DNA of 64,000 bases from Oribacterium parvum ACB1 (GCF_000238055.2 NZ_KE148312.1:1298501-1362500), one strand, 5' to 3'. Positions 35,917 to 45,236 are shown, numbered from the stretch's first letter. A program made the numbers and translations. The notes: generated from the sequence alone by a model not told the origin.

Positions 35917-36344
35917 TGTTTACGGAAGACAGTATTTCCTTGGTATCGGGTTTTCTTCTCCTTTGTCTTTTCCTGCTGGGAGCATGGGCACTGAGCCGGT
36001 TTATCGGAAAATACGGTAGAGCCTTTCAAAAAGGGCGCTATATGAAGGTTGTGGATTCAATACAGATCACGCAGGACAGACAGCTGTTTATTCTTTGTTT
36101 GGAGAAGGAAGACCGCTGTCTACTTCTCGCATCCGGTCCTGAAGGCTGCAACTTGATTTCAGAACTGAAGGCGGATTACCCGGAGGCGGCAGCCTTGCCC
36201 GGGATGAATCCGATAGAGGAATTTCTCCTTCTTGGAAGGAAGAAGGCAGGGGTGGATTTTTCCCATATTTTCCGAGGAAAAGCGGGAGATGGGAAAGTAA
36301 TAAATGACGAGGGAGCGAACAATTTCGGAAAGGAGTCCGGATGA
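35916..36344 (+). CDS. fliO: Flagellar biosynthesis protein FliO
   Basis: This 142-residue protein has one N-terminal membrane helix (SLVSGFLLLCLFLLGAWAL) and the short FliO domain (YMKVVDSIQITQDRQLFILCL), then an unstructured tail. FliO assists assembly of the FliP ring of the export gate. It overlaps fliY by one base and fliP by four. Confidence 0.87.
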   Translation: MFTEDSISLVSGFLLLCLFLLGAWALSRFIGKYGRAFQKGRYMKVVDSIQITQDRQLFILCLEKEDRCLLLASGPEGCNLISELKADYPEAAALPGMNPIEEFLLLGRKKAGVDFSHIFRGKAGDGKVINDEGANNFGKESG

Positions 36345-36997
36345 ATGAGTTATTAACTGGATTAAACGGCGGGTCCGTGCCTACACTGGAATTGATTTAT
36401 CTCCTGACTTTTGTGGCACTGCTCCCGTCTATTGTCATTATGATGACTTCTTTTACGAGAATCATCATCGTTCTGTCTTTTACCCGAAGCGCCATGGGAG
36501 TGCAGCAGACTCCTCCCAATATGGTTTTAGCCGGTGTTGCCTTTTTTCTGACGCTGTATATCATGGCTCCCACTATCAATAAAATTAATGTTGAGGCCTA
36601 TGAACCCTATAAGAAGGGAAACCTTAGTCAGGAGCAGGCGCTGGACACCATGGGAAGAGATATGAAGGAATTTATGCTGCGAAACACGGAAGTAAAGACG
36701 CTGGAGCGCTTTGTGAGTATGAGCAAGGCGGAGCTGAAAAAAGATCCAAAGGATTATCCTTTAACCGTAGTGGTGCCGGCTTTTATGACCTCTGAGCTAA
36801 AAAGAGGTTTTACTGCGGGCTTTTTGATTTACCTGCCCTTCCTGCTTATAGACGTGGTAGTTTCTACCACACTTATGGCAATGGGAATGGTTATGCTTCC
36901 CCCGGCCATGGTCTCGATGCCTTTTAAGCTCTTGCTTTTTATCACAGTGGATGGCTGGAACCTCCTGTTTTCCAGCTTGGTACACAGTTTCCGATAG
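36341..36997 (+). CDS. fliP: Flagellar export gate protein FliP
   Basis: This 218-residue polytopic protein has the family blocks LPSIVIMMTSFTRIIIVLSFTRSAMG and QQTPPNMVLAGVAFFLTL (quoted as spans), AFMTSELKRGFTAGFLIYLPFLLIDVVVS, and MVMLPPAMVSMPFKLLLF. It lacks the N-terminal signal-like segment common in 245-260-residue homologues. It forms the core of the export gate with FliQ and FliR. Confidence 0.95.
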   Translation: MNELLTGLNGGSVPTLELIYLLTFVALLPSIVIMMTSFTRIIIVLSFTRSAMGVQQTPPNMVLAGVAFFLTLYIMAPTINKINVEAYEPYKKGNLSQEQALDTMGRDMKEFMLRNTEVKTLERFVSMSKAELKKDPKDYPLTVVVPAFMTSELKRGFTAGFLIYLPFLLIDVVVSTTLMAMGMVMLPPAMVSMPFKLLLFITVDGWNLLFSSLVHSFR

Positions 36998-37093
36998 ATA
37001 TGGTTTTAGAGATGAAAAGAGGACGGATCAAAGTGAAAGCGAAAAAAGGACAGTCTTCGGATAATGCGGAAAAGATCGGGAAAGGGGGATGCA

Positions 37094-37360
37094 ATGCTGA
37101 ACAGCAGTGAAATTCTGGATATTATGAATCAAACCTTTATGCTGGCCTTGCGTGTTGCCCTGCCCTTTCTTTTGATTAGCATGATATTGGGTATTGTGGT
37201 AGCCATCTTTCAAGCCGCAACTTCCATCAATGAGCAGACACTCAGTTTTGTACCGAAGCTGATTGCCATTATCATCTTACTCTCTGTTCTGGGAAGTACC
37301 CTTTTAAAGACGATGCAGGATTTTTTTACTATGATTCTCGGTCTGGTAGCGGGAGGATAA
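37094..37360 (+). CDS. fliQ: Flagellar export gate protein FliQ
   Basis: This 88-residue protein has two hydrophobic hairpin helices (ALRVALPFLLISMILGIVVAIF and PKLIAIIILLSVLGSTLL, in parts) with the conserved QAATSINEQTLSFVPK between. ATG 37094 is preferred over the longer frame from 37064 because of AAAGGGGG upstream and the usual length of 88-90 residues. Confidence 0.94.
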   Translation: MLNSSEILDIMNQTFMLALRVALPFLLISMILGIVVAIFQAATSINEQTLSFVPKLIAIIILLSVLGSTLLKTMQDFFTMILGLVAGG

Positions 37361-37361
37361 G

Positions 37362-38114
37362 ATGCTGATTTTATTTTCCTATATAGTGATGAGAATGAGC
37401 GGAGCTGTGGCGTTTAACCCGATATTTGGAAGAGTGAATTATCCAAACAAAGCGAAAGCGGCGTTTATCCTGGTCTTGTCTCTTCTTTGCTACAACTATA
37501 CGGGCGGGAAGCTTACAGTGGAGCCTACAAGCTTTATCGAATACGGTTTTCTTCTCCTGAAGGAACTGTTTGTGGGTTTTTGTCTTGGCTTTTCCATGGA
37601 TCTTGCTTTTTTATCTCTGCGCTTTGCGACCTCCGTCATTGATTTTTCCATGGGACTGAGTATGTCGCAGGTATTCGATCCCCAAAGCCGTTCACAAGCC
37701 ACGGTCAGTACGGGACTGTTTTACGGATTTTTACTTTTGCTTTTCCTGTCCGTTGACGGGCATCTCCGTTTTTTGGAGATTCTCTTCCGGACTATAGATA
37801 CAAACCCCTTCGGTCAAGTGTCGATACGACTTCTTATGATGCCGAAGCTGATGCTCAGTCTTTTTGTTGCTTCCATGAAAATGGGATTGGAACTGGCCTT
37901 TCCGATTATGGGCATAGAGCTTATGACGGAGGTGGCCCTGGGAATACTGATGCGTGTTATTCCGCAGATTAATATTTTCCAGGTGAACTTCCAGCTGAAA
38001 ATTGCCGTCGGACTTTCCATGATTTATTTTCTGATGATTCCCATTTCGGATAAGATGAAAGACATTATCGGTAATGCGTTTGAATATCTTGGAAAAGTAA
38101 TGCAGTTGTTATAG
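37362..38114 (+). CDS. fliR: Flagellar export gate protein FliR
   Basis: This 250-residue protein has about six membrane helices. Recognisable blocks are MSGAVAFNPIFGRVNYPNKAKAAF near the N terminus, GFCLGFSMDLAFLSLRFATSVID and the VIPQINIFQVNFQLKIAVGL segment near the C terminus (all quoted as spans). It starts 1 bp after the fliQ stop and is presumably translationally coupled. Confidence 0.94.
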   Translation: MLILFSYIVMRMSGAVAFNPIFGRVNYPNKAKAAFILVLSLLCYNYTGGKLTVEPTSFIEYGFLLLKELFVGFCLGFSMDLAFLSLRFATSVIDFSMGLSMSQVFDPQSRSQATVSTGLFYGFLLLLFLSVDGHLRFLEILFRTIDTNPFGQVSIRLLMMPKLMLSLFVASMKMGLELAFPIMGIELMTEVALGILMRVIPQINIFQVNFQLKIAVGLSMIYFLMIPISDKMKDIIGNAFEYLGKVMQLL

Positions 38115-38132
38115 AAGAAAGGGAGGAAAATA

Positions 38133-39218
38133 GTGGCAGACAGCGAAAAAACCGAGGCGCCTTCCGAAAAAAAGCGAAAAGATGCCAGAAAAGAAGGTAA
38201 TGTTTTTCAAAGTCGAGATATCGTTACCGTTGTGGTTCTTTTTGGGGTTTTCTATGCTGCGCGTTTTCTCATTCCCTTTATCTATGAAGATTTACGGAAT
38301 TTTCTCGCCTATATTTTGGAATTGATAGAGGAGAGAGAGCCGGTATCCAATCAATTGTTATACCGCGTTATATGGCTTTCCGTAAAAATGGCACTGCCTT
38401 TACTGCTGATTACCATGTTTTTGGGCGTTATGGCAAGCCTGGTGCAGACTCGCTTCAATATCAGCTTTAAACTGCTTTCGCCAAAGCTTTCGAACTTAAG
38501 CCCTACAAAGGGACTGGGGAGGATTTTTTCCAAACGGAATCTGGTGGAGTTGATTAAAAATATTATTAAAATATTGATTCTAATCAGTTTTCTCTACTCG
38601 ATTTTAAAGGCGGATATCATTCCTATTTCCAAAATGATTCATATGGACATTAAAAATTCAAGTATTACTTTGATGAGTATGATGTTCGACTTGATTACCC
38701 GAATCTGTGCTGTCTTCCTTGCTATCGCTTTTTTCGACTTTATGTATCAAAAATGGCAGTATGAGATGGATCTTAGGATGACAAAGCAGGAAGTGAAGGA
38801 TGAGTACAAGCAGTTGGAAGGAAATCCGGAAATCAAGGGTAGAATTCGCCAGATGATGCGCTCCAGGGCCAATCAGAGAATGATGCAGGCGGTTCCCGAT
38901 GCGGATGTGATTATTCGTAACCCGGAACATCTTGCCATTGCGATTAAGTATGATCCGGATAAGAATCAGGCTCCGATAGTCCTTGCAAAAGGACAGGATG
39001 AGCTGGCACTGAAGATTGTGGCTGTGGGAGAGGAACACCATGTTACGGCAATTGAGAATAAGCCTCTGGCAAGAGCCATGTATCCGGTATGTAAGGTGGG
39101 AAAAGAAATTCCCGGAGATTTTTACGGAGCTGTTGCGGAAATTCTGGTTTATATCTATCGGAAAGAGAATAGACAGGATATTTTAGAGAAAGCAAAGGAA
39201 GATAATAGGAATGCTTAG
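38133..39218 (+). CDS. flhB: Flagellar export switch protein FlhB
   Basis: This 361-residue export switch begins with the typical SEKTEAPSEKKRKDARKEG and has four membrane helices to about residue 205. The cytoplasmic domain's autocleavage site is N263-P264-E265-H266 instead of the common NPTH. Asn, Pro and His, the residues needed for cleavage, are kept. FlhB changes export specificity from rod/hook to filament substrates together with FliK. It starts at GTG 38133 behind GGGAGG and overlaps flhA by 8 bp. Confidence 0.95.
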   Translation: MADSEKTEAPSEKKRKDARKEGNVFQSRDIVTVVVLFGVFYAARFLIPFIYEDLRNFLAYILELIEEREPVSNQLLYRVIWLSVKMALPLLLITMFLGVMASLVQTRFNISFKLLSPKLSNLSPTKGLGRIFSKRNLVELIKNIIKILILISFLYSILKADIIPISKMIHMDIKNSSITLMSMMFDLITRICAVFLAIAFFDFMYQKWQYEMDLRMTKQEVKDEYKQLEGNPEIKGRIRQMMRSRANQRMMQAVPDADVIIRNPEHLAIAIKYDPDKNQAPIVLAKGQDELALKIVAVGEEHHVTAIENKPLARAMYPVCKVGKEIPGDFYGAVAEILVYIYRKENRQDILEKAKEDNRNA

Positions 39219-41358
39219 ACGACTTTTGCAAAATTCAGTGGTACTTTTTGTACTGGTAATCATATTACTTTTGATTATTCCGTTGCCACCTGCCCTTGTG
39301 GATGTGGCAATTGTAATTAATATGGCGATTTCCATGATGATTCTGGTGATCACCATGACGATTCGAGAGCCTCTGGAACTGTCTATTTTCCCCTCTCTGC
39401 TTTTGATTACCACTCTCTTTCGACTGGGAATCAATGTTTCTACAACGAGAAACATTCTGACAAGAGGCGGAGAGTCCGGTGCGATTATCAAAGCCTTCGG
39501 TGACTTTGTTGTACGGGGAAATGTGGTCGTCGGATTAATCATCTATTTGATTATCGTCCTCATGCAGTTTATCGTCATCACCAAGGGTGCGGAACGTGTA
39601 TCGGAAGTTGCTGCGCGTTTTAAATTGGATGCCATGCCCGGTAAGCAAATGGCGATTGACGCGGATCTTTCTTCCGGCATGATTACCGAAAAGCAGGCCA
39701 GAGAAAGAAGACAGAAGATTCAGACGGAATCCGATTTTTACGGTTCCATGGACGGTGCCACGAAGATTGTAAAGGGAGACGGAATCATGTCTCTCGTTAC
39801 TACGGCAATTAACCTTATCGGTGGAAGTATCATCGGTATCGTACAGTCCGGACAACCTCTTGCTACCGTGCTTTCCACCTATTCCATCGCAACAGTCGGA
39901 GATGGTCTTGTAGCACAGATTCCTTCCCTTTTGATTTCCGTTTCGACGGGTATGATTGTTACAAGAGCGGTTTCGGAAGGCTCTTTAAACGAGGATGTAT
40001 CCAGACAGTTTACACAGCAACCCCGGTCTATCATGATTACCGGATTGGCTATGCTGGTACTCGTGCTGATTCCGGGGATGCCCATATTGCAGATTATCCC
40101 GGTTGCGGCAAGCTTTATCGCTGCAGGCTTCTATCTGGAGAAGAAGATTAAGGAAGAGCCTGAATTTGCCAGAGCGGGAGGAGAAGGACTTCTCTCCCCG
40201 ATGGACGGAGACGGCTTGGGCTTAGAGGAAAATCAGGCGGAAACGGCTGCACAGAGCGAAGAAGACTATTACAAAGATGTAAACAATGTCTACAACCTCT
40301 TGCAGGTGGAGCCTGTTGAAATGGACTTCGGATATAGCCTGATTCCTCTTGCGGATGAATCGGTTGGAGGAAGACTCATTCAGAGAATCGTGATTTTCCG
40401 AAGGCAGTACGCACAGGATATGGGCTTTGTAGTGCCTTCCATCCGCCTTCGTGATTCCTCGAGTCTCGGAACCAATGAATACAGTATCAAAGTAAAGGGG
40501 GAGGAGATTGCCAGAGGAGAAATCCTTGTGGATTACCTGCTTGCTTTGGAACCGGACGATGTAGAAGAATCAGTTGACGGCATTGAAACCATTGAACCGG
40601 CCTATGGGATTCCTTCTAAGTGGATTCGACCGGAAAATCGGGATAAGGCGGAGATGTATGGCTACACGGTCATCGAACCTCTGGCGGTAATGCTTTCCCA
40701 CCTTTCGGAGACCATCAAGAGACATTCCCATGAGCTGATGAGCAGGCAGGAAGTTGTCCGTCTTGTGGAGAATCTGAAAAAAACCGCACCGGAGCTTTGT
40801 GAAGAAGCCTTTCCGGGAGTCATCAGTTATAACCTCTTGCAAAGAGTCCTGACGATGTTACTCCGCGAAGGAATCTCCATTAAAGACTTGGAAACCATTG
40901 TGGAGACCTGTTTTGAGACCATCAGTGAGAACGGTTTACCGGTAAAGGATGTGGATCAGATTGTGGAGAAGGTTCGTGCCGCTTTAAAGAGAACCATTAC
41001 CAGAATGTACTGTGAAGACGGCAACATGAAGGTGATTACCATCGATGCGGCTTTAGAGCGAACCATGGTCAATTCCCTCTCCAGAGGAGAGAACGGCATG
41101 TATCTTGCCTTAAACCCTGAACTCCTACAGAGTCTGGTTCGGCAGGTTGCGGAAGAGTGCAGAAAATTTAATAATCTTTCCGGCCCTCCGCTCATTTTGA
41201 CCTCACAGGTTATGCGTATCCATTTTTACCACCTGATAGAGCAGTTTTATCCAAACGTGCGAGTACTTTCCTTTAATGAAGTAGCCAGCAATGTGCAGAT
41301 ACAGGCAATTGGAAGCCTGCAACTGGAAGAGGATACCGAAGAAAAAGGAAGCGCTTAG
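39211..41358 (+). CDS. flhA: Flagellar export apparatus protein FlhA
   Basis: This 715-residue protein has eight N-terminal membrane helices, the FHIPEP-type loop (RVSEVAARFKLDAMPGKQMAIDADLSSGMI, quoted as a span) and a large cytoplasmic docking domain (VPSIRLRDSSSLGTNEYSIK, LVENLKKTAPELCEEAFPG). It forms the nonameric docking ring of the export gate. The usual downstream neighbours flhF and flhG are absent; fliA follows. Confidence 0.96.
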   Translation: MLRRLLQNSVVLFVLVIILLLIIPLPPALVDVAIVINMAISMMILVITMTIREPLELSIFPSLLLITTLFRLGINVSTTRNILTRGGESGAIIKAFGDFVVRGNVVVGLIIYLIIVLMQFIVITKGAERVSEVAARFKLDAMPGKQMAIDADLSSGMITEKQARERRQKIQTESDFYGSMDGATKIVKGDGIMSLVTTAINLIGGSIIGIVQSGQPLATVLSTYSIATVGDGLVAQIPSLLISVSTGMIVTRAVSEGSLNEDVSRQFTQQPRSIMITGLAMLVLVLIPGMPILQIIPVAASFIAAGFYLEKKIKEEPEFARAGGEGLLSPMDGDGLGLEENQAETAAQSEEDYYKDVNNVYNLLQVEPVEMDFGYSLIPLADESVGGRLIQRIVIFRRQYAQDMGFVVPSIRLRDSSSLGTNEYSIKVKGEEIARGEILVDYLLALEPDDVEESVDGIETIEPAYGIPSKWIRPENRDKAEMYGYTVIEPLAVMLSHLSETIKRHSHELMSRQEVVRLVENLKKTAPELCEEAFPGVISYNLLQRVLTMLLREGISIKDLETIVETCFETISENGLPVKDVDQIVEKVRAALKRTITRMYCEDGNMKVITIDAALERTMVNSLSRGENGMYLALNPELLQSLVRQVAEECRKFNNLSGPPLILTSQVMRIHFYHLIEQFYPNVRVLSFNEVASNVQIQAIGSLQLEEDTEEKGSA

Positions 41359-41409
41359 AAAGAATACGGAATAGCTTAAAGTTGAAATCCGGGAAAAGAG
41401 GAATCCATC

Positions 41410-42189
41410 TTGAATGCTTTAAAATACCCAAGTTTAGAAGAAAAGTCCAATGAAGAACTCTTCCTTTTGTATAAAGAAAATCATGCCCAGGAAGTGAAGC
41501 AGGAACTAACTATGCGATATGTTTATATCGTGCGTTCCATCGCATACCAGATGCGGGAGATGTACCATGACTTTATGCAGACGGATGATATCGTAAATGA
41601 AGGTGTTATTGAAATCATGCGCGCCATCGAGCGTTACGACGAGAATCGGGATAATAAGTTTGAAACCTATATCTCCCGTCGTATCCGCGGTATGGTGATA
41701 GATATGATGCGTAAAAATGACTGGCTTCCGAGAAACTTTCATAGAGACAGCAGGAGTGTGGAGACGGCAAGCCTGGAATTGAATTCCCGTTTAGGCAGAG
41801 TGCCTTCGGATGAGGAACTTGCGGATTATCTCAATATCAGTGTAAAAAAGTTGCAGAAGATTCAGCGCATGAGCAATATGGTAAACGTTCTTTCTCTTGA
41901 CATGACTTATGATGAGGGAAATGAAACCTTGCTGCAGATTCCATCCAGAGACAGCAGCACCCAGCCGGAATTTAACTTTATGCATAAGGAAAATGTCCGT
42001 GCTCTGACTTCTGCGATAGAAGCTTTGCAGGAAAAGGAAAGGCTGGTTATTTCCCTTTATTATGTGGAAGAGCTGAATATGAACCAAATTGCGGAAGTCA
42101 TGGAAATCTCTCAGCCCAGAGTTTCTCAGCTCCATAGCATTGCCATCCGGAAGTTAAGGAAATATATGGATGAACATGGAGAGGGATAG
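41410..42189 (+). CDS. fliA: Flagellar sigma factor FliA (sigma-28)
   Basis: This 259-residue sigma-70 family member of the FliA/WhiG group has region 2 (MRYVYIVRSIAYQMR, DDIVNEGVIEIMRAIERYD, FETYISRRIRGMVIDMMRK), a region 3 and region 4 (LQEKERLVISLYYVEELNMNQIAEVMEISQPRVSQL, all as spans). It directs late flagellar and chemotaxis transcription. It starts at TTG 41410 with AAAAGAGGAA upstream. No anti-sigma FlgM gene is in the window. Confidence 0.94.
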   Translation: MNALKYPSLEEKSNEELFLLYKENHAQEVKQELTMRYVYIVRSIAYQMREMYHDFMQTDDIVNEGVIEIMRAIERYDENRDNKFETYISRRIRGMVIDMMRKNDWLPRNFHRDSRSVETASLELNSRLGRVPSDEELADYLNISVKKLQKIQRMSNMVNVLSLDMTYDEGNETLLQIPSRDSSTQPEFNFMHKENVRALTSAIEALQEKERLVISLYYVEELNMNQIAEVMEISQPRVSQLHSIAIRKLRKYMDEHGEG

Positions 42190-42284
42190 CGTGTTTTCCG
42201 TTAGTACCGAAAGCGCCATACGCTTTACTTGGAAAAGGGAACGCGATTCAATCTAAAATAAGTAAAATAAATCCGTAAAATCGT

Positions 42285-42311
42285 TATAAAATGAGGAAAA
42301 GAGTCCGATAA
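42285..42311 (+). promoter_or_regulatory. Putative sigma-28 promoter for the rod/chemotaxis block
   Basis: TATA (42285-42288), 15 bp, TCCGATAA (42304-42311). The -10 element lies in the 5' arm of the hairpin at 42297-42386, so transcripts starting near 42319 would lack that arm. Confidence 0.5.
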
Positions 42312-42386
42312 TCAAGGAGCGAGATGCTTATCCCTGTGGAAAAAGGGACGAAGACCAATTTCGTGAAGGATAGAGGACTCTTTTTT
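42297..42386 (+). terminator. Composite structured terminator downstream of fliA
   Basis: AAAAGAGTCC (42297-42306) pairs perfectly with GGACTCTTTT (42375-42384), ending in a T tract. The 68-nt interior holds two further hairpins, TCCCT-GTGGAAAA-AGGGA (42331-42348) and ACGAA-GACCAAT-TTCGT (42348-42364). This could be a terminator for fliA read-through or a structured regulatory RNA; I recognise no known riboswitch class. Confidence 0.6.
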
Positions 42387-42413
42387 CTGTATCCGGAAAA
42401 GAAAGGATGAACT

Positions 42414-43184
42414 ATGTATCAAGGTTTTTATGATTTAACATCGGGCATGATTACCCAAAGAAGAAATCTCAATACCATCAGTAACAATATGGTCAATATT
42501 CAGACTGCGGGATATAAAAAAGATACTATGGTCAGCACCACATTCAAAGAAGAGATGATGGTGCGCACCGGTAACTATAACAAGAACCATCCAAAGGATA
42601 TTGCTATGGCTTCCCGCATTAAATCCGCAGCAAGAACCTATACGGACCACGAACAGGGGTCCTATGAAACGACCGACGGAATTTACGATGTTGCATTGGG
42701 GGGAAAAGGATATTTTGCCATTTCTACGCCAAGGGGAACGATGTACACAAGGGGTGGTGCCTTTTCCGTGGATGAAAATGGAGTGCTGGAGCTTGCAGGA
42801 GTAGGAAGAGTACAGAGTACGGACGGACAAGATATCGTGCTTCCAAACGATAATTTTGCGATTGATCCGGACGGAAGTATTTACGACCCGCAAAGCACGG
42901 GAGAGCAGAGAACGGTATACGGAACGCTGAAGGTTGTTGATTTTGTGGATTATAACGCAATGCATAAAGAAGACAATAACCTTTTCAGCACAAACCAGGC
43001 GGAGCTCGATAAGCCTTTAGATACCACGGTAAATTGGAAGATATTGGAAAAATCCAATGTGGACATGGTTGAAGAAATGACGACCATGATGAGCTCCCAG
43101 AGGGCATTACAGAGTGCTGCGCAGATGCTTAGGATGTATGACAGTGTGATGAGTAAGGCAAGTAGTGATGTAGGGCGAATTTAA
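42414..43184 (+). CDS. Flagellar rod protein, FlgF/FlgG family (first)
   Basis: This 256-residue rod protein has the N-terminal motif RRNLNTISNNMVNIQTAGYKK, the central YTRGGAFSVDENGVLELAG and VYGTLKVVDF, and the C-terminal coil SNVDMVEEMTTMMSSQRALQSAAQMLRMYD (spans). It resembles the FlgG-like pair (FlhO/FlhP) of Firmicutes distal rods. I leave the symbol open because assigning FlgF versus FlgG needs alignment. It lies behind a possible sigma-28 promoter. Confidence 0.88.
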   Translation: MYQGFYDLTSGMITQRRNLNTISNNMVNIQTAGYKKDTMVSTTFKEEMMVRTGNYNKNHPKDIAMASRIKSAARTYTDHEQGSYETTDGIYDVALGGKGYFAISTPRGTMYTRGGAFSVDENGVLELAGVGRVQSTDGQDIVLPNDNFAIDPDGSIYDPQSTGEQRTVYGTLKVVDFVDYNAMHKEDNNLFSTNQAELDKPLDTTVNWKILEKSNVDMVEEMTTMMSSQRALQSAAQMLRMYDSVMSKASSDVGRI

Positions 43185-43203
43185 GAGGTAGAGGGATAAT
43201 CTT

Positions 43204-44016
43204 ATGAATATGTCATTTTATGTTGGCGCACTTGGCGCAAGTGCCAGCCAGAAAAAGTTGGATGTTATCGGAAATAATCTGGCAAATATCAATACAGACG
43301 GTTTTAAGCCGAAGAATGCCGTTTTTTCAGAGCTGATTAATTATAACTTGAACGATTCTCCGGAAGCAAGAACAGAGTTACAGGCAGGTGCCGGTACGAC
43401 GGTGGTCAGAACCAATACCGAGCACGGAACGGCTGCATTTATGAGTACCGGTCAGCCGAATGATTATGCGATAGGAATGGATCATGCCTTCTTTAAATTA
43501 CAGGATCCGAAGTCCGGAGCAATCAGCTATACAAGAAACGGACATTTTCATATAGGAGAGTTTCCCGACGGAAAGTTCTACCTGCTTACCGAATCCGGGA
43601 AGCATGTTTTGGATGAGAAGGGTGAAAAAATGCTCGCCAATGAAAGCGGCTTAAGGATGCTTGCGGATGCGGCAAAGCAAGGACAGGATAGGGAAAACAA
43701 TCTATACGAGAACGAAAACGACGAAGAAAGCATAGAAGAAAAGCGACAGAAGGTTGGAGTTTATACATTGACTTACCCCAGTCGATTAGTAAATAAGGGA
43801 GACAATGAATTTGCAGTCCGCGCGGGAGATACACAAAATGTAGACAAGGCAGTAGAAAACCCGGTGCTGGAGGAAGGAACGCTGGAACGCTCCGGAACGG
43901 ATATGGCAAAGGAAATGACCCGTCTTATAGAAAGCCAAAGAGCGTTCAGCTATGCACTAAAAATGGTACAGACATCGGATGAGGTGGAAGGCACCATTAA
44001 CCAATTAAGAGGATAG
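43204..44016 (+). CDS. Flagellar rod protein, FlgF/FlgG family (second)
   Basis: This 270-residue second rod paralogue has ASASQKKLDVIGNNLANINTDGFK, YTRNGHFHIGEFPDGKFYLL, and the C-terminal block GTLERSGTDMAKEMTRLIESQRAFSYALKMVQTSDEVEGTINQLR (quoted as spans). An acidic insert around residues 160-185 (ENENDEESIEEKRQK) is specific to this copy. Together with the upstream gene it should build the distal rod. Confidence 0.88.
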   Translation: MNMSFYVGALGASASQKKLDVIGNNLANINTDGFKPKNAVFSELINYNLNDSPEARTELQAGAGTTVVRTNTEHGTAAFMSTGQPNDYAIGMDHAFFKLQDPKSGAISYTRNGHFHIGEFPDGKFYLLTESGKHVLDEKGEKMLANESGLRMLADAAKQGQDRENNLYENENDEESIEEKRQKVGVYTLTYPSRLVNKGDNEFAVRAGDTQNVDKAVENPVLEEGTLERSGTDMAKEMTRLIESQRAFSYALKMVQTSDEVEGTINQLRG

Positions 44017-44047
44017 GAACCTTGTTTTAAGATGAGGAAATAGAGAA

Positions 44048-44665
44048 ATGAAGATAAACCGCTATGAAGATCTGAATCTTCAAGAACTGGATGTCATGAA
44101 GGAAATAGGAAGTATTGGAACGGGTCATGCAGCTACGGCTCTTTCCAAGCTACTGCAGAGAGAAGTTCGCATTACGATTCCCAAGGTGCAGATTCTGGAT
44201 TTTGACGGTGCGGTAAAGAGAATAGGAAAGGAAGAGGAAATCATCGGTGCAACGCTTGTGCAGATGAGCGGAGATCTCGACGGACTGATGCTGTTTCTCT
44301 ATGATAAACGCTTTGCAAGGAAGATGCTGAAAAAACTCTTGCAAACGGAATACAAAGATTTTGATGCCATGGATGATATGGCATTTTCCGCTTTAAAGGA
44401 AGTCGGAAATATCATCATTTGCTCTTATATCAATGCCTTTTCTCAGCTGGTGCATGTAGATTTGCACTTGTCCGTGCCCAGCAGTACGGTGAATATGTTG
44501 GGAGGAATTCTTACGGTACCTATGGCAGAGTTCGGATATGAATCGGATAAGCTGATGTACAGTAATGCGGATTTCCTCATGGATGGCAAAAGTCTCCCCT
44601 CCTGGCTTTTGATGCTTCCGGATATTCACTCCTTGAATACGATTTTGGAAAAGTTGGGAGTGTAA
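44048..44665 (+). CDS. cheC: CheY-P phosphatase CheC
   Basis: This 205-residue CheC has two candidate phosphatase sites. The second, ALKEVGNIIICSYINAF, keeps the E-x-x-N pair. The first reads MKEIGSIGTGHAATALSKLL, where Ser replaces the expected Asn, so this site is probably weak or inactive. CheC dephosphorylates CheY-P and binds CheD, whose gene follows one base later. Confidence 0.92.
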   Translation: MKINRYEDLNLQELDVMKEIGSIGTGHAATALSKLLQREVRITIPKVQILDFDGAVKRIGKEEEIIGATLVQMSGDLDGLMLFLYDKRFARKMLKKLLQTEYKDFDAMDDMAFSALKEVGNIIICSYINAFSQLVHVDLHLSVPSSTVNMLGGILTVPMAEFGYESDKLMYSNADFLMDGKSLPSWLLMLPDIHSLNTILEKLGV

Positions 44666-44666
44666 G

Positions 44667-45155
44667 ATGCAAGCGGATAAGCAATTAAAAGTTGGGATTG
44701 GGGATATGAAGCTGACCCGGGGAGAGGGGGTCCTTGTCACATATGCCTTAGGCTCCTGCATAGGACTGGCATTCTTTGATTCCTATATCAAATTGGGAGC
44801 CCTATTACACATCATGTTACCGGAGAGAGCGAACGAAAATGACCCGAATCTCTTTAAGTATGCAGACACGGGAATTCGGGAAACTTTACGAAAGATGTCT
44901 GCCTTCGGGATGGTGAAAAGCCGAACGACCGTGCGTATTGCAGGCGGTGCCAAGATGTTTGAAATCAGCGGAAATGCAGGTTTCGGAAACATCGGGCAGA
45001 GAAATATTGACAGCGTGAAAAAGATTCTGAAAGAAGAGGGAATAAAGCTTACGGCGGAAGATACAGGTGCAAACTACGCAAGAACCATGAGCCTGAACAC
45101 CGAAACCGGGGAGGTCCAGATCAGAACCTACGGAAGAGAAATAGTTCGGATTTAA
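44667..45155 (+). CDS. cheD: Receptor glutamine deamidase CheD
   Basis: This 162-residue protein has the catalytic Cys in YALGSCIGLAF and His in GALLHIMLPE, plus the RIAGGAKMF and NIGQRNIDSVKKIL blocks. CheD deamidates chemoreceptor glutamines and stimulates CheC. Methyl-accepting receptors, CheA and CheW are not in this window. Confidence 0.94.
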   Translation: MQADKQLKVGIGDMKLTRGEGVLVTYALGSCIGLAFFDSYIKLGALLHIMLPERANENDPNLFKYADTGIRETLRKMSAFGMVKSRTTVRIAGGAKMFEISGNAGFGNIGQRNIDSVKKILKEEGIKLTAEDTGANYARTMSLNTETGEVQIRTYGREIVRI

Positions 45156-45236
45156 GGATAGAGGAAGTGCAATGGAATGGGGCAGGATGCAGGCCCGAGT
45201 TTAAGGAAGAACGGAAAAGGGAGAGGTTATACGAAG

